64,000 nt of DNA from Symbiodinium natans (GCA_905221605.1 CAJNDS010002362.1:62001-126000), one strand, 5' to 3'; counted from the first letter of the stretch, positions 54,636 through 64,000 are shown. The notes: generated by a model not told the origin, from the sequence alone. Made by a program: numbers and translations.

Positions 54636-55097
54636 TAAGCCCGAAACCCGAAACCCGAAACCCTAAATCCTAAACCCGAAACCCTAAACCCTAAACCCGA
54701 AACCCTAAACCCTAAACCCTAATCCTAAACTCTCTGCGCCAGGAGCCAATGCAGGTGAGATTTCCGGCCGCCCGCCCCCGCCGTGTGTCGGATGCTGCTG
54801 TGCCTTGCTGGGTATAGAAGTTTGAACCCGATCTTGTGCTCATTGGTTTAGGGTTTAGGGTTTAGGGTTTAGGGTTTAGGGTTTAGGGTTGCCTGAATAG
54901 ACCTTGAAAAAAACACAACGTCAAGAGGCGAGAGGACTGGAAAGATGGACAACGGAACCCGTTTGATACTTGCAATCCACTTCTCCTAGTCCTGCCCCGA
55001 ACCCTAAACCCTAAACCCTAAACCCTAAACCCTAAACCCCAAACCCTAAGCCCTAAGCCCTAAACCCTAAACCCTAAACCCTAAACCCTAAACCCAG
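54636..55097. repeat. Three telomere-like tracts, mixed orientation
   Basis: C-rich at 54636-54732 (with CCCGAAA units), G-rich at 54845-54890, and C-rich at 54998-55096 with several CCCTAAG units. Confidence 0.88.
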
Positions 55098-55229
55098 GGA
55101 TCCGTGGCCTCCTTCTTCGGGGGGCCCTTCTTCCGGCAAGACAGCCGTCTGAGCCTCGAGGGTCCCGGCTGCCAGCCCTTGACCGACGACTTTGACTACG
55201 AGCGCCTCGGCCGAGAGACCAAGTTGCCA
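55098..55229 (+). CDS. Probable exon (44 codons), perhaps of the channel gene
   Basis: Bounded by an AACCCAG acceptor and a GC donor (GCTGGG), phase zero on both sides. It reads GSVASFFGGPFFRQDS, then QPLTDDFDYERLGRETKLP. It begins at the last unit of a telomere-like array. Its position and orientation allow it to be an N-terminal exon of the channel starting at 55979; this is not proven. Confidence 0.5.
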
Positions 55230-55310
55230 GCTGGGTTTAGGGTTTAGGGTTTAGGGTTTGGCAGTGCAGCAGTCCTAGCCGTAAATTAGGGTTTAGGGTT
55301 CAGGGTTTCA
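55230..55310 (+). repeat. Telomere-like tracts (TTTAGGG sense)
   Basis: Short G-rich tracts at 55233-55257 and 55285-55310 immediately after the exon donor. Confidence 0.75.
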
Positions 55311-55978
55311 TGAAACTGTTTGGAGCAGGTGGGAGGTAGAGTCCGTGCCTAGAGTCCTTCAACCGTGCCACTGCAGTCGCGACTGCACCGGCCGCCAGGT
55401 TCGAGCTGCTTCCGTGCTGGAACCGAAGTGCGAAGCATTCGGCCAAGGCTTGCGCCGAGTTTGCAGCCCAACCGGGACGTTGTCAAACTTGTGACCACTA
55501 CACTGGTAGCGACCAACTCTTTGAATCCCAGACCCAAAGCCGAATCAAATGCAACAGCTTGCGCGGTCACGTGATGTCCATCGACCGGGGGGGCCCCTCT
55601 CCCAGATGCTCTAACGGGGTGGCAGCTTTCCTAGTTTCCAGGGGTGTAAAGTCGAAGAGACAGCTGCAGGATGACGCCTTCAACGGCGAACGACATGAAA
55701 CGGCAGCCAGGTCTCCAGAAGGACAACGCAAAAGAAACCAACCCCAAGACTTACTCAAAGACTTACACACATCGCGACTCCCATCGCGATTCTTGCAGCA
55801 GGTGACGAAGTTCCACCGCCTGGTGACCAGATCATCGCTGAGCAAGGTTTTCAGCGACTTCCATGACCAGTTTGAGGATGAGAAGGTGCCTCGCACAGAA
55901 CTTGCATACACGTGTAGGCGATGTGGAGGTCTTGGTAGAACGCGCTGAGCACGTCAGTGCTTTGATGGTGAATCTCAG

Positions 55979-58900
55979 GCGCGGTTTGTCATCAAGCCCT
56001 TCTCGGCCAAGAAGATCACGTGGGACATGTTGATTTGCTGCATCGTCCTGCATGATGGCATTGTGCTGCCGCTCCAGCTCTTGGGCATCCAGGTTTCCAC
56101 GCCGCCCGTCTGCAACACCCTAAGCCCTAAGCCCTAAGCCCTAAGCCCTAAGCCCTAAGCCCTAAGCCCTAAGCCCTAAGCCCTAAGCCCTGAGCCCTGA
56201 GCCCTGAGCCCTAAGCCCTAAGCCCTAAGCCCTAAGCCCTAAGCCCTAAGCCCTAAGCCCTAAGCCCTAAGCCCTAAACTCTAAACCCCAAACCCTAAAC
56301 CCTACACCCTAAACCCTAAACCCCCATAGTTACCCTACTTCCACCCTAATGAACCTCCAAGCAGGTCAGAAACACTGGCATGGCCCCTGACACTGGCTTG
56401 GACAGTGGATTTGGCAGTGTCCAGCACCATCACGTTCGAGCGCACTTCGGCGAGATGTGGTCCCGACGGTTTAGGGTTTGGGGTTTCGGGTTTAGGGCTT
56501 GGGTCTACCATGACTGCAAGGTCCAGGGAGGGAAGTTGCTAGAGCAACCTTCCTGGCCCAATATCCTCCATCCTAGACATGCTTAAGTCCCATAGATCCC
56601 AAGCCTCTCTGGCAATACTCATGTGCTGGGGCGTCGGCTGACTCACACACTCTAGCAGAGCGCCCGCTCCCCCAAATTCTTTACCTCTGGACATCTCCGT
56701 ACTCTTTGGGGTACTCCTGTTTGCCTAGCTGGAAGCTCCCATTGCCCTCTGAGATTCCAACCCTAAACCCCAAATCCTAAATCCTAAATCCTAAATCCTA
56801 AACCCTAAACCCTAAACCCTAAACCCTAAACCCTAAACCCTAAACCCTAAACCCTGGCCCTGTGCTCCGAGGCAGTGACGGCACTTGGGAGACACGAGTG
56901 AGTTACACCTTCCGGCGTTATTTGGGAGGCGCACTAGGGGCGCAGGGCTTAGGGTTAGAAGAACCCCAAAAAGGGTTCCAGCCATAATAGTTTGTTTTTT
57001 TTCTTTTCAGGCTCCTTCTTGCCTGATGCCGCGTTGGCAGTCATGTCCTGGGTGGAGCACTTCGCATTCGCACAGACTCTTGGCCCGATTCGCTTGCTGC
57101 TTTGCTTTTCACACTCCGGGTTTAGGGTGGCGGGGCCATAAGAGACCCACCGCTTTTTGGACCGTTTAGCTCTAAATACCGGTGTTTCCTTGGTTTCTCC
57201 CATCACCTCATCCCCGCAATGTTTACCCAAAATTATCTTGCAATTTTTTGGGCATCCGTAGACTGCACTGGTATTTGTGGGTTTTTTTGCACTACTTCGC
57301 ACTTTCGACGTGTCCTAAAGTAAGCCCTGTCTTGCTTACATCCGCTTCTGCCCAGCCCTGAGTCTACATAACGCGTTTGCGTCACCATTTACAGAAGAGA
57401 GCATCCATGGCCCCATAGTCTAAGCCGTTCTGGGAAGAGAGCACCCATGGCCCAAGCATGATGACGTCCATGGTCTACTCTGTTCTGATGAGAAGAGAGC
57501 GTCCATGGCCCAGGCATGATGACGTCCATGGTCTACATGTTTGCTGCACTGCCATGGCCCAACCATGATGACGTCCATGGTCTAATCCGTTCTGGTAAGA
57601 GAGCATCCATGGCCCAAGCATGATGATGTCCATGGTCTACTCTGCTCTGATGAGAAGGGAGCATCCATGGCCCAAGCATGATGACGTCCATGGTCGACAT
57701 CGTCTAATCCGTTCCGAGAGTTCCGAGAAGGTTAAACCTTCTGGGCAGAAATGGCTGGAAGTTCTTGCTTCTAGGCGCACTGGGGAGCAGAAAGGCGTCT
57801 TTACTCAACACTAAAGGCTGTGACCTAAGTCCTGCACCTCATGTTTGCTGGTGGGGCCACACTTTTGCGCGGGTTCCTTGTGGACCTGCCAGGGTTTAGG
57901 AAATGGCGCCCCTGCACACCCAGGGGGTGTGGGGGGGGCGGCATGTCACGCGAAGGCATCTGTTTTCATTGGTGCTGCTTTCTTTCCCCCCACCCGCTGT
58001 GAGCTTTCACAGGCCACCACCCAAACCACTGCCTTTTAGGGTTTAGGGCTGTCGCCCTCAATTCCCACCATTGCTCCGAATTTGGAGGGCTGAGGCGGAT
58101 CAGGGGGGCCCAAGGGAGGGAAGGCAGGGGGGCCAGGAGGCCAGACGGGGTCAGGCAGGGAGAGGGGGGGGGGGGGTACCCCCCCCTCGGAAACGTCCGC
58201 GCCACGTGAGTGGTCGCAAGGCAAGGCTCAGTTCTAGGGGCTGTTTTCAACCATTCTCCAATGGCACCACCCCATTGTCCATCCAGTAAAGTTGTGTCTC
58301 GCTGCCGGGTTTAGTTCTGGGTCCAGGCACCCTAGTAAAGGGCGGGTATGGCCTAAGCAGGCCGGGTGGGAATTTAGGGTTTAGGGTTTAGGGCTGCCCC
58401 TCCACTGCTTCAAGGCCCCATCCTACTCCGAACCCTCGCTCGGCCATACGCCTGCTTGCGCCTTCAGTCCCTGAACATCCATAACGGACGGTTGGAGCCG
58501 GTTTGATGTTTGGTGTTTAGGGTTTAGGGTTGAGGGTTTAGGGTGTAGGCCGTGGGGTTTAGGGCTTAGGGGTAGTGATGCGTTGGCGTCTTTCTTGATG
58601 TTCGCTGTGAATGCGGTGCTGGGTCTTTTCGACGAGACTGCCTGGAGAGAAGGTTTTGGGGCGGTCGAAGCCTGAAGAACCCTGAAGACCACCCTCAACA
58701 ACCCTGAACAACCCTGAGCAACCCTGAACAACCCTGCCAAACCCTAAACAGCCCTAAACAACCCTAAACACCCGAAGCCAACAACCCCAAACCCGAAACA
58801 CCCAGCCCCCAAAACCCCCAACAAGGGAGCAGGCAGGACCCTGGGACATTTTTTGTTCGCAGAGGGTTGAGAACTCAAAAAGGAGCTTCAAGTTCCTGCG

Positions 58901-61900
58901 CATCTGCCGGCTTGTGCGACTCTACCGCGTCGAGGCGAGGGGGGGGGGGGTGGGGGGTGTTTAGGGCCGGTTGTCAAAAAATAGGTCTAGGATTTGTGGT
59001 CTTCGTAGGGATTCATCAGGGGGGTGTAGGTGGTTGAATTTCCCCTTCGTCGAGTGTGTCCCCTCCCTATATCCCCCAACCTTTCTTTTCAGGTCGTGCG
59101 AGTGTGTCGTTTTTTCAAGGGGCGCAGTGCCGGTGCCGGGGCCCAATATGGGATCTTGACGTCGCTGTTGTCCCCAGAACCCAAGGTCTCCTTGCAACCC
59201 GAAACCCTAAACCCTAAAACCTAAACCCCCTAAACCCCCTAAACCCCCTAAACCCCCTAAACCCCCTAAACCCCCTAAACCCCCTAAACCCCCTAAACCC
59301 CCTAAACCCCCTCAACCCCCTCAACCCCCTAAACCCCTAAACCCCCTAAACCCCCTAAACCCCCTAAACCCCCTAAACCCCCTAAACCCCCTAAACCCCC
59401 TAAACCCCCTAAACCCCCTAAACCCCCTAAACCCCTAAACTAAACCCCCTAAACCCTAAACCCCCTAAACCCCTTAAACCCCCTAAACCCCCTAAACCCC
59501 CTAAACCCCCTAAACCCCCTAAACCCCCTAAACCCCCTAAACCCCCTAAACCCTAAACCCCAAACCCACCCTAAATTGGGTTCAGGGTTTCGGTTTGGGG
59601 CTCTGCTCAGAAGCCCCAGAGCGACCGACTCCAGGCGAAAAACGAAATCAACCTCTCAGCTTGTGCAGGTTTCAGATCTGACTTTCGGCTTCGGATCAGA
59701 AGTCAGTGATGGTTCAATTCGGGCTTTATCACGCGGCCTCCCCAAACATCGAGAGCCGAGACAAAGCACAGCTTCTGGGCTTGTCTGCGCAAGGCAATCA
59801 TACAGCTCATCTCGAACAACATTCGTGGCGGACTTAGTGTTAGTCCGGAGCTTCATCTTTTACTTTTATCTACGTATCTTCTATTTTTCAAGCTAGAGTC
59901 AAGATCGGCCACCAGTCGCTGCCATACCGAGCTATAGTTATCCCACCACTAGGAGTTACTTCTTTTGGGTTAATCCGCTTGACCACCAAAGCCCCCAACC
60001 GCCCCAGAACTGTTTCGATTTTCCACTGCCAGTGTTGTAGAGCATCCGATGCTTCCTGAAGCTCAATGCGCGGATGTCTGAGGTTCGGAACGAGCAGTGT
60101 TGTGCATCGGGATTTCAGGCTGGACTGGGCCTGTGGCCGGTGTCGGGTAAACGAGCATTTCCGCCTTCGCAAGGTTAGACAAGGCAATGATTGGTGCTTC
60201 CTGAATCGACACAGTTCTTTTGACAGCCGCCTCAGCCCCCAACCCCATGCGCAACAGGAAAGATTCTCTGGTTGGCCGTGTTCCTTCATTTCATTGCCTG
60301 CCTCTGGCTGAGCCTGGGGCGACAGGCTGGGTGCTGTCCGAAATGTGTAGATGGAGAGGTTACTGCAAGCCCCGATGAAAGCATACCAAGTCTGCCCCAG
60401 ACAAACTGCCCGCCTGCCAGACAGCCTTGACGTAGGGATGGTCTCGGTTTTTGATCACTCAGGCCAGCGGCTCAGAAACATACTGGTAGATAGGGTGGAC
60501 ATAGAGTCCATCGCTAACGAAAATCTACCCCATATCGTGCGCACTATGGGTTGCTGTTGCATAACTAAACCAGGTTACCAAAGTAGAAGAGCACGTAGTA
60601 AATGTTCATTGTTCCCTTTCTTGCGGCAACTACAGCCTAACCCCAAATCCTGTAGTAAACAACGTGGCTTCCTTCATCGCGATCGCTTCATTTTAGTTCC
60701 TTTATGGCAGCTCAGACGGGCCAAGTCCTAAAAGCAGTCGGTACTCAGGCGGAGCTGTGCGATCAGACTATAAAGACTGCATATTGCTGTATAAAGCTTA
60801 TGTTTATATGTCTATATGCCTATATGTCTATCTGTCTATGTGTCTATATAGTGTGTGTGTGTGTGTGTGTGTACACGCACGCCACACACGCTTAAGTTTT
60901 GACAGAAGAGAGCTTTAGGCCAAACGAGGTAGTGAATGTGCTGGTGTATGGGCTTGGATCAGTGGTCTGGATGCAAAACCTGCAGTTTGCAAGAAGTTCA
61001 AAACCGCAAGCCCCGCGAGAGTCCTAGATCCAGATGGTGTCCAGTCTTCGAACACCAGCGACATTTGAGTCTGAGCTGAACATCACGAGAAACCACAGTA
61101 TTAGAAACAAACCATTGAATCAGGAATGGACGAGTATGAGGGGCATTATGTTTTTCCATGTTGAATACTTCACACTCACATGATTTGTATACAAGCCACA
61201 ACACCCAACCACAATAAGAGTACCAAACCACAAGAATGCGCCAGGAGGGCGGTTGGGTCTCCTATCACAAGCCCGGCGTCTCCGACGTGCAGCAGCACCG
61301 TGGTAGGGCAGGGGGGGGGGTTCGGTGTCGGGGTTCTCGGGTGCAGTGTTCAGAGTTTGGGGTGTAGGGGTGTGAGGAGGAGATAAGATGAAAAGGGTCC
61401 AAGAGGGCCCCTGCTGAAATCTCATGCTTTGGTTGATCCCAGAAGCCCGAAGCGCAAAGAGTCTCACGGACAGAGAGACGCAACCCTAAACACAACGCCC
61501 TAAGCCCTAGACCCTAAACCCTAAACCCTAGCCCTAAACCCTAAACCCCAAGCCCTAAACCCTAAACCTCAAACAAAGGTACAGCATTGCCTTCCACTGG
61601 ACCTTGGCGCAGTTCCATGGATCCATGGAGCTCTACCCAGTTACGGTCGAGGCCGGGAGACCTTGAAACGGCCCTCCCTCCACGCAGCTTCTGTTCTTGC
61701 TTTTTTTTGGGAAGGTTAGGGTTTAGGGTTTAGGGTTCAGGGTTTAGTCTTAAAAAGGGTTTAGGGTTCGGGGTTTAGGGGTTAGGGGTTTAGGGTTTAG
61801 AGTTTCGTCCACCGGGTTTGTAAAGTTTAGGGCCCCAGCTGTGCCTCAGCTATGCCTTCCTTTATATCCTTGTCGGCAATGAACTTTGTGGTACTTCCTT

Positions 61901-62496
61901 ACCTTTTTTGGGTTTATTGGGTTTCTTATTAAGGCAGCTAAAAGTTTGGTTTCTAGCTACCCTCCTGAGTGCAGCCAAGTGAAGGAGCGTATCTTTGCAT
62001 TCTGCTACCTGCTCATGGCCTACATCCTTGCGGTGGTCTTCATTTCGAGCATGACGTCAGCCATGACCAGGTGGGATTCCGGTGCGGTGTCATGTGCTCT
62101 CTGCGAGAAACCTTGTTCGCCGTAGGCAGCAACTCTTCAAGACATGCCTCGTTCCGCTAGTCTAGGTGGGGTCCAGCTACTAACTTGAGACATGACTTCT
62201 GACTCGGACCTGTTCAGCAGGCTCAGAGCGCACGAGAAACCTTTGCTGGAGCATGGCATGCAAAAAGGTCCTTCTAAGCCTCACGCCGGCCGCAGGCTGT
62301 ACCTCATCACCGGCATACAGGCAGGGCATCAGCGCGTGCTGCGCTGGTTTCTCATCGATGCCTGGCCTTGGAATCGACAACTCCGATCTTGGAGCGATCA
62401 CCTTGCAAGTGCGGAGTGCTGGATCTTTGCCCACTAAGGACAACGGCATCTCAAGGCAGCTGACGGCGCGGATCCACTCGAACTTGAAGCACAGCT
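55979..62496 (+). CDS. Six-TM voltage-gated cation channel (EAG/CNG-like), partial, multi-exon
   Basis: Proposed exons: 55979-56092 (S1, RFVIKPFSAKKITWDML...DGIVLPLQLLGI), 56365-56449 (S2, WPLTLAWTVDLAVSS), 56874-56925 (DGTWETRVSYTFRRYLG), 57011-57069 (S3, LPDAALAVMSWVEHF), 58863-58934 (S4, KFLRICRLVRLYRVE), 59093-59132, 60258-60330 (S5, ILWLAVFLHFIACLWLSLG), 61579-61639 (pore), 61970-62070 (S6), 62296-62356 and 62439-~62496 (C-linker, DNGISRQLTARIHSNLKHS). Phases match at nearly all junctions; S1/S2 and S2/S3 edges are uncertain. Donors are GT, GC and GA. The order S1-S6 plus C-linker fits EAG/KCNH-like channels of the plasma membrane. The pore lacks T-x-G-[YF]-G. Upstream N-terminal exons and any nucleotide-binding domain were not found; the LC8 gene begins 260 bases downstream, so the 3' end may be truncated. 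Confidence 0.85.
56117..56329 (-). repeat. Variant telomere-like array (CCCTAAG) in channel intron
   Basis: More than twenty CCCTAAG units (some CCCTGAG) followed by CCCTAAA units. It starts 25 bases after the S1 exon donor. Confidence 0.95.
56758..56857 (-). repeat. Telomere-like array (CCCTAAA sense) in channel intron
   Basis: CCCTAAA with CCTAAAT units at the left. It ends 16 bases before the next exon. Confidence 0.93.
57397..57715. repeat. ~55-60-bp minisatellite with paired CCATGG sites
   Basis: About six imperfect copies of GAGAGCATCCATGGCCCAAG followed by CATGATGACGTCCATGGTCT, in the intron between the S3 and S4 exons. Confidence 0.85.
57716..58862. other. Channel intron sequence
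   Basis: Contains a G homopolymer (58165-58176), G-rich telomere-like tracts (58372-58394, 58516-58566), and degenerate CCCTGAACAA/CCCTAAACA repeats at 58672-58800. No separate gene recognised. A repeat shared with 54270-54370 lies at 58250-58340. Confidence 0.5.
58863..58934 (+). CDS. S4 voltage-sensor exon of channel
   Basis: After TTCGCAG the exon reads RVENSKRSFKFLRIC then RLVRLYRVE. The series K-x-x-R-x-x-x-R-x-x-R-x-x-R is a voltage-sensor helix, with positive residues about every third position. It ends at a GC donor (GCGAGG). Phase zero at both ends. Confidence 0.8.
59204..59566 (-). repeat. Variant array (CCCCCTAAA, 9-bp unit) in channel intron
   Basis: Around forty 9-base CCCCCTAAA units with rare CCCTAAA or CCCTCAA variants. 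It is the second longest array and has a unit length unlike true telomere sequence. Confidence 0.96.
59567..60257. other. Channel intron sequence
   Basis: Open frames on both strands without motifs; bracketed by the 9-bp array and the S5 exon. Confidence 0.4.
60331..61578. other. Channel intron before the pore exon
   Basis: Holds a GT microsatellite (60850-60872) and a C-rich telomere-like tract (61498-61570) ending nine bases before the pore exon. Frames at 60351-60731 are unassigned. Confidence 0.45.
61579..61639 (+). CDS. Pore-helix exon of channel
   Basis: Reads YSIAFHWTLAQFHGSMELYP before a GTTACG donor. By alignment to KCNH pores (Y..L..LT.SVGFGN) the filter position is occupied by AQFHGSME, with no T-V-G-Y-G. 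I recall a similar HW-L-QF--SM pattern in annotated dinoflagellate channels. Confidence 0.8.
61640..61969. other. Channel intron with G-rich telomere-like tract
   Basis: TTTAGGG-type units at about 61712-61808; the acceptor is probably CCTGAG at 61969, which keeps phase zero, with an alternative TTTCTAG at 61956. Confidence 0.6.
61970..62070 (+). CDS. S6 exon of channel
   Basis: Reads VKERIFAFCYLLMAYILAVV then FISSMTSAMTR. The ERIF-F motif precedes S6 in EAG-like channels. It ends in phase two before GTGGGA; the next exon begins with G to complete the Arg codon. Confidence 0.85.
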
Positions 62497-62757
62497 GCAG
62501 TTGTTTTTATGCCGTCCCCAGAAGGGGAAGCCCGAGTCGCGAAGCCCTCAAAGCCAAGAACGCAAAAAGACAAAGCCCTGAAGCCGAAAGAAAGCATCCT
62601 GTGCGCCCAAGAATCACGAGCTTCATGTTTGCAGGGACCCTTCCGTGAATTCCAATCACTCTCTTCCATCATTGTCCTTGCGCAGGCTTTGGCTTAAGTT
62701 GTGGGGGCAACCTCTTTGCAGCTCCAGTTGCACACACCGTGTGCCAGAAAGCAGGCG

Positions 62758-63027
62758 ATGGCGACGTCGAAGCCGGTCGTCCGGCAAGTGGACATGGAGC
62801 CAGACATGTTGGAGTTCGCGGTCAACCGCACCTTGTATGCAATGGACAAGTACAACTTGGAGAAGGACATCGCATCGGACTTGAAGGAGCAGTTCGAGAA
62901 TGAGTATGGCCCAACTTGGCATTGCATGGTGGGTCGTCACTTCTCCAGCTACGTGACGCACGAGAAGGCCTGCTATTGCTACTTCTACATTGGACAGATG
63001 GGTGTGATGCTCTTCAAGACCCCCTGA
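62758..63027 (+). CDS. DYNLL: Dynein light chain, LC8 type
   Basis: An intact 89-residue protein, the usual LC8 length. It reads MATSKPVVRQVDMEPDML, then KYNLEKDIASDLKEQFENEY, GPTWHCMVGRHFSSYVTHE and ends YFYIGQMGVMLFKTP. The PTWHC-VGR-F-SYVTHE block is the hallmark of LC8, forming the dimer-interface strand and the peptide-binding groove. LC8 is a homodimeric hub that binds dynein intermediate chain and many other partners, in cytoplasm and in axonemal dynein arms. ATG 62758 was chosen because it gives the family's length; the frame also extends 19 codons upstream without motifs. A TGCGCAG acceptor at about 62687 and CAG at 62754 are candidate trans-splice sites. No internal intron. Confidence 0.97.
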   Translation: MATSKPVVRQVDMEPDMLEFAVNRTLYAMDKYNLEKDIASDLKEQFENEYGPTWHCMVGRHFSSYVTHEKACYCYFYIGQMGVMLFKTP

Positions 63028-63422
63028 GTCGATGGCCCAAGCGAAAGTCGAAAGTCAAAAGCTGAGGCATCAAAACGCAGCTGACACGTGTTGCCAAAAA
63101 CAGCACACGGCACATTGCTTCAGCTAAGAGTTGCTCCGACCTCTCAACCGTCGTACCTTGAAGCTCACCTTGAGCGCCGGAGCTTGCGTGTCTCACGAGG
63201 AATTCACACTGGACTGTTGCTTCGCCCACCTTGTGCGAGGGTGCCCAAAAAAATCGCGAGCGCTTTCTTGCCACCACCGTGAGCCCTCTGAGCCCCCGAT
63301 CTGAGAACCCCTCTGATGGCCTCCCCTTGAAGCCCCAGGAAGGCAGCCTTGACTGCCCAGTCCCACGCCGTCCCGGAGACTGAGGCGTTTCCTCTCACTT
63401 TGGGGGAGGGGGAGGGGGGTAT

Positions 63423-63459
<37 letters not shown>

Positions 63460-63653
63460 TCAGGGCGGTACCCTCGATCCAACACTATGATAGGCACCCT
63501 GGGGGGAAAAACCAACAGAGTCCCCCAGGTGCATGTTTTTACCCTACGGCCTTTCCTACTTTTCTTTGCCCCGTCAACATGATGGGAGTCACGAGACCTC
63601 GGACATCTCGCGCCCCTCGGGGCGGCCCTCTCTTCGGGGGGGGCTATGCGTGC

Positions 63654-63692
<39 letters not shown>

Positions 63693-64000
63693 TGAAGTCC
63701 TCAAGCTTTAACTGACCCTTACTTATACCTAAGTCGGCTACAAGGAGGGGTGAGCTTCCTCGTTCTCTTCGCTCTTGGGCCCGAATTGGCGCTGGTCAGG
63801 TGGAGTTCCTCCAGCTGGTTTCCGAGAACCTCCGGATGCTGGGACAGTGTACCCTAAATCCTAAGGCCTTGTCACCGACCTCGCAGAGAGCTGTTGCCAC
63901 AAAAATAAGAAAGCAAGAGCCGAGCAGCACCCCCACATCAGCTGGGGAGCGGGTCCAGCCATATGTTTTCAAGGTCAACTCTCGAAATTTGTTGATCCAG
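63028..64000. other. 3' flank of LC8 gene; two GA microsatellites
   Basis: GA tracts at 63427-63456 and 63655-63690. A short open piece at 63797-63853 (VEFLQLVSENLRMLGQ) follows an AG and might be an exon of a next gene. Nothing else recognised. Confidence 0.45.

Noticed and set aside
57966-58289. Pro-rich minus-strand and Gly-rich plus-strand frames
   Set aside because: They arise from GC-skewed intron sequence around a G homopolymer inside the channel gene.
1-64000. CRISPR array, tRNA or rRNA genes
   Set aside because: No direct repeats with unique equal-length spacers, no cloverleaf and no rRNA core sequence were recognised; the repeats are contiguous tandem units.

Overview
The window looks like nuclear DNA of a dinoflagellate (Symbiodiniaceae/Suessiales-like). 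The signs are: arrays of the TTTAGGG/CCCTAAA telomere-type heptamer all along it, introns whose 5' ends read GT, GC or GA, decayed LINE-type reverse transcriptases of the kind common in dinoflagellate genomes, and gene families frequent there (microbial rhodopsin, six-TM ion channel without a normal K+ filter, LC8 dynein light chain, ADP-ribosylglycohydrolase). No rRNA, tRNA, CRISPR array or bacterial operon was seen. All homology calls were made by eye from motifs; no search was run.

Layout. 1-5.5 kb: five degenerate reverse-transcriptase fragments in mixed orientation. 8.3-14 kb: a plus-strand, intron-rich F-box/leucine-rich-repeat gene whose first exons join with matching phases. 16.0-17.5 kb: a single-exon gene for a microbial rhodopsin with a probable C-terminal PAS-like domain. 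20.6-21.9 kb: a second run of LRR exons. 23.1-25.6 kb: microsatellites, a large foldback sequence and a 21-bp-period AT-rich satellite. 28.3-29.2 kb: an uncharacterised protein with a hydrophobic N-terminus. 32.2-33.9 kb: an intact metallophosphoesterase. 38.6-41.7 kb: exons of an ADP-ribosylglycohydrolase. 42.0 kb: a possible first exon of another gene. 43.27-45.31 kb: a candidate transposable element bounded by ~90-bp inverted repeats. 46.7-56 kb: telomere-like arrays, GC-rich minisatellite and scattered exon-like pieces. 56.0-62.5 kb: a voltage-gated channel in at least eleven small exons. 62.76-63.03 kb: an LC8-type dynein light chain.

Every convincing gene lies on the plus strand, as expected for unidirectional dinoflagellate gene clusters. 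The genes fall into two classes: compact, apparently intronless ones (rhodopsin, the 285-residue protein, metallophosphoesterase, LC8) and intron-rich ones whose introns hold telomere-like arrays (F-box/LRR, ADP-ribosylglycohydrolase, channel). The rhodopsin and the voltage-gated channel are the two most interesting products: a predicted light sensor rather than a pump, and a channel whose pore lacks the usual selectivity sequence. No functional link between them is shown by the sequence. Exon boundaries are hand-made models and need transcript support.
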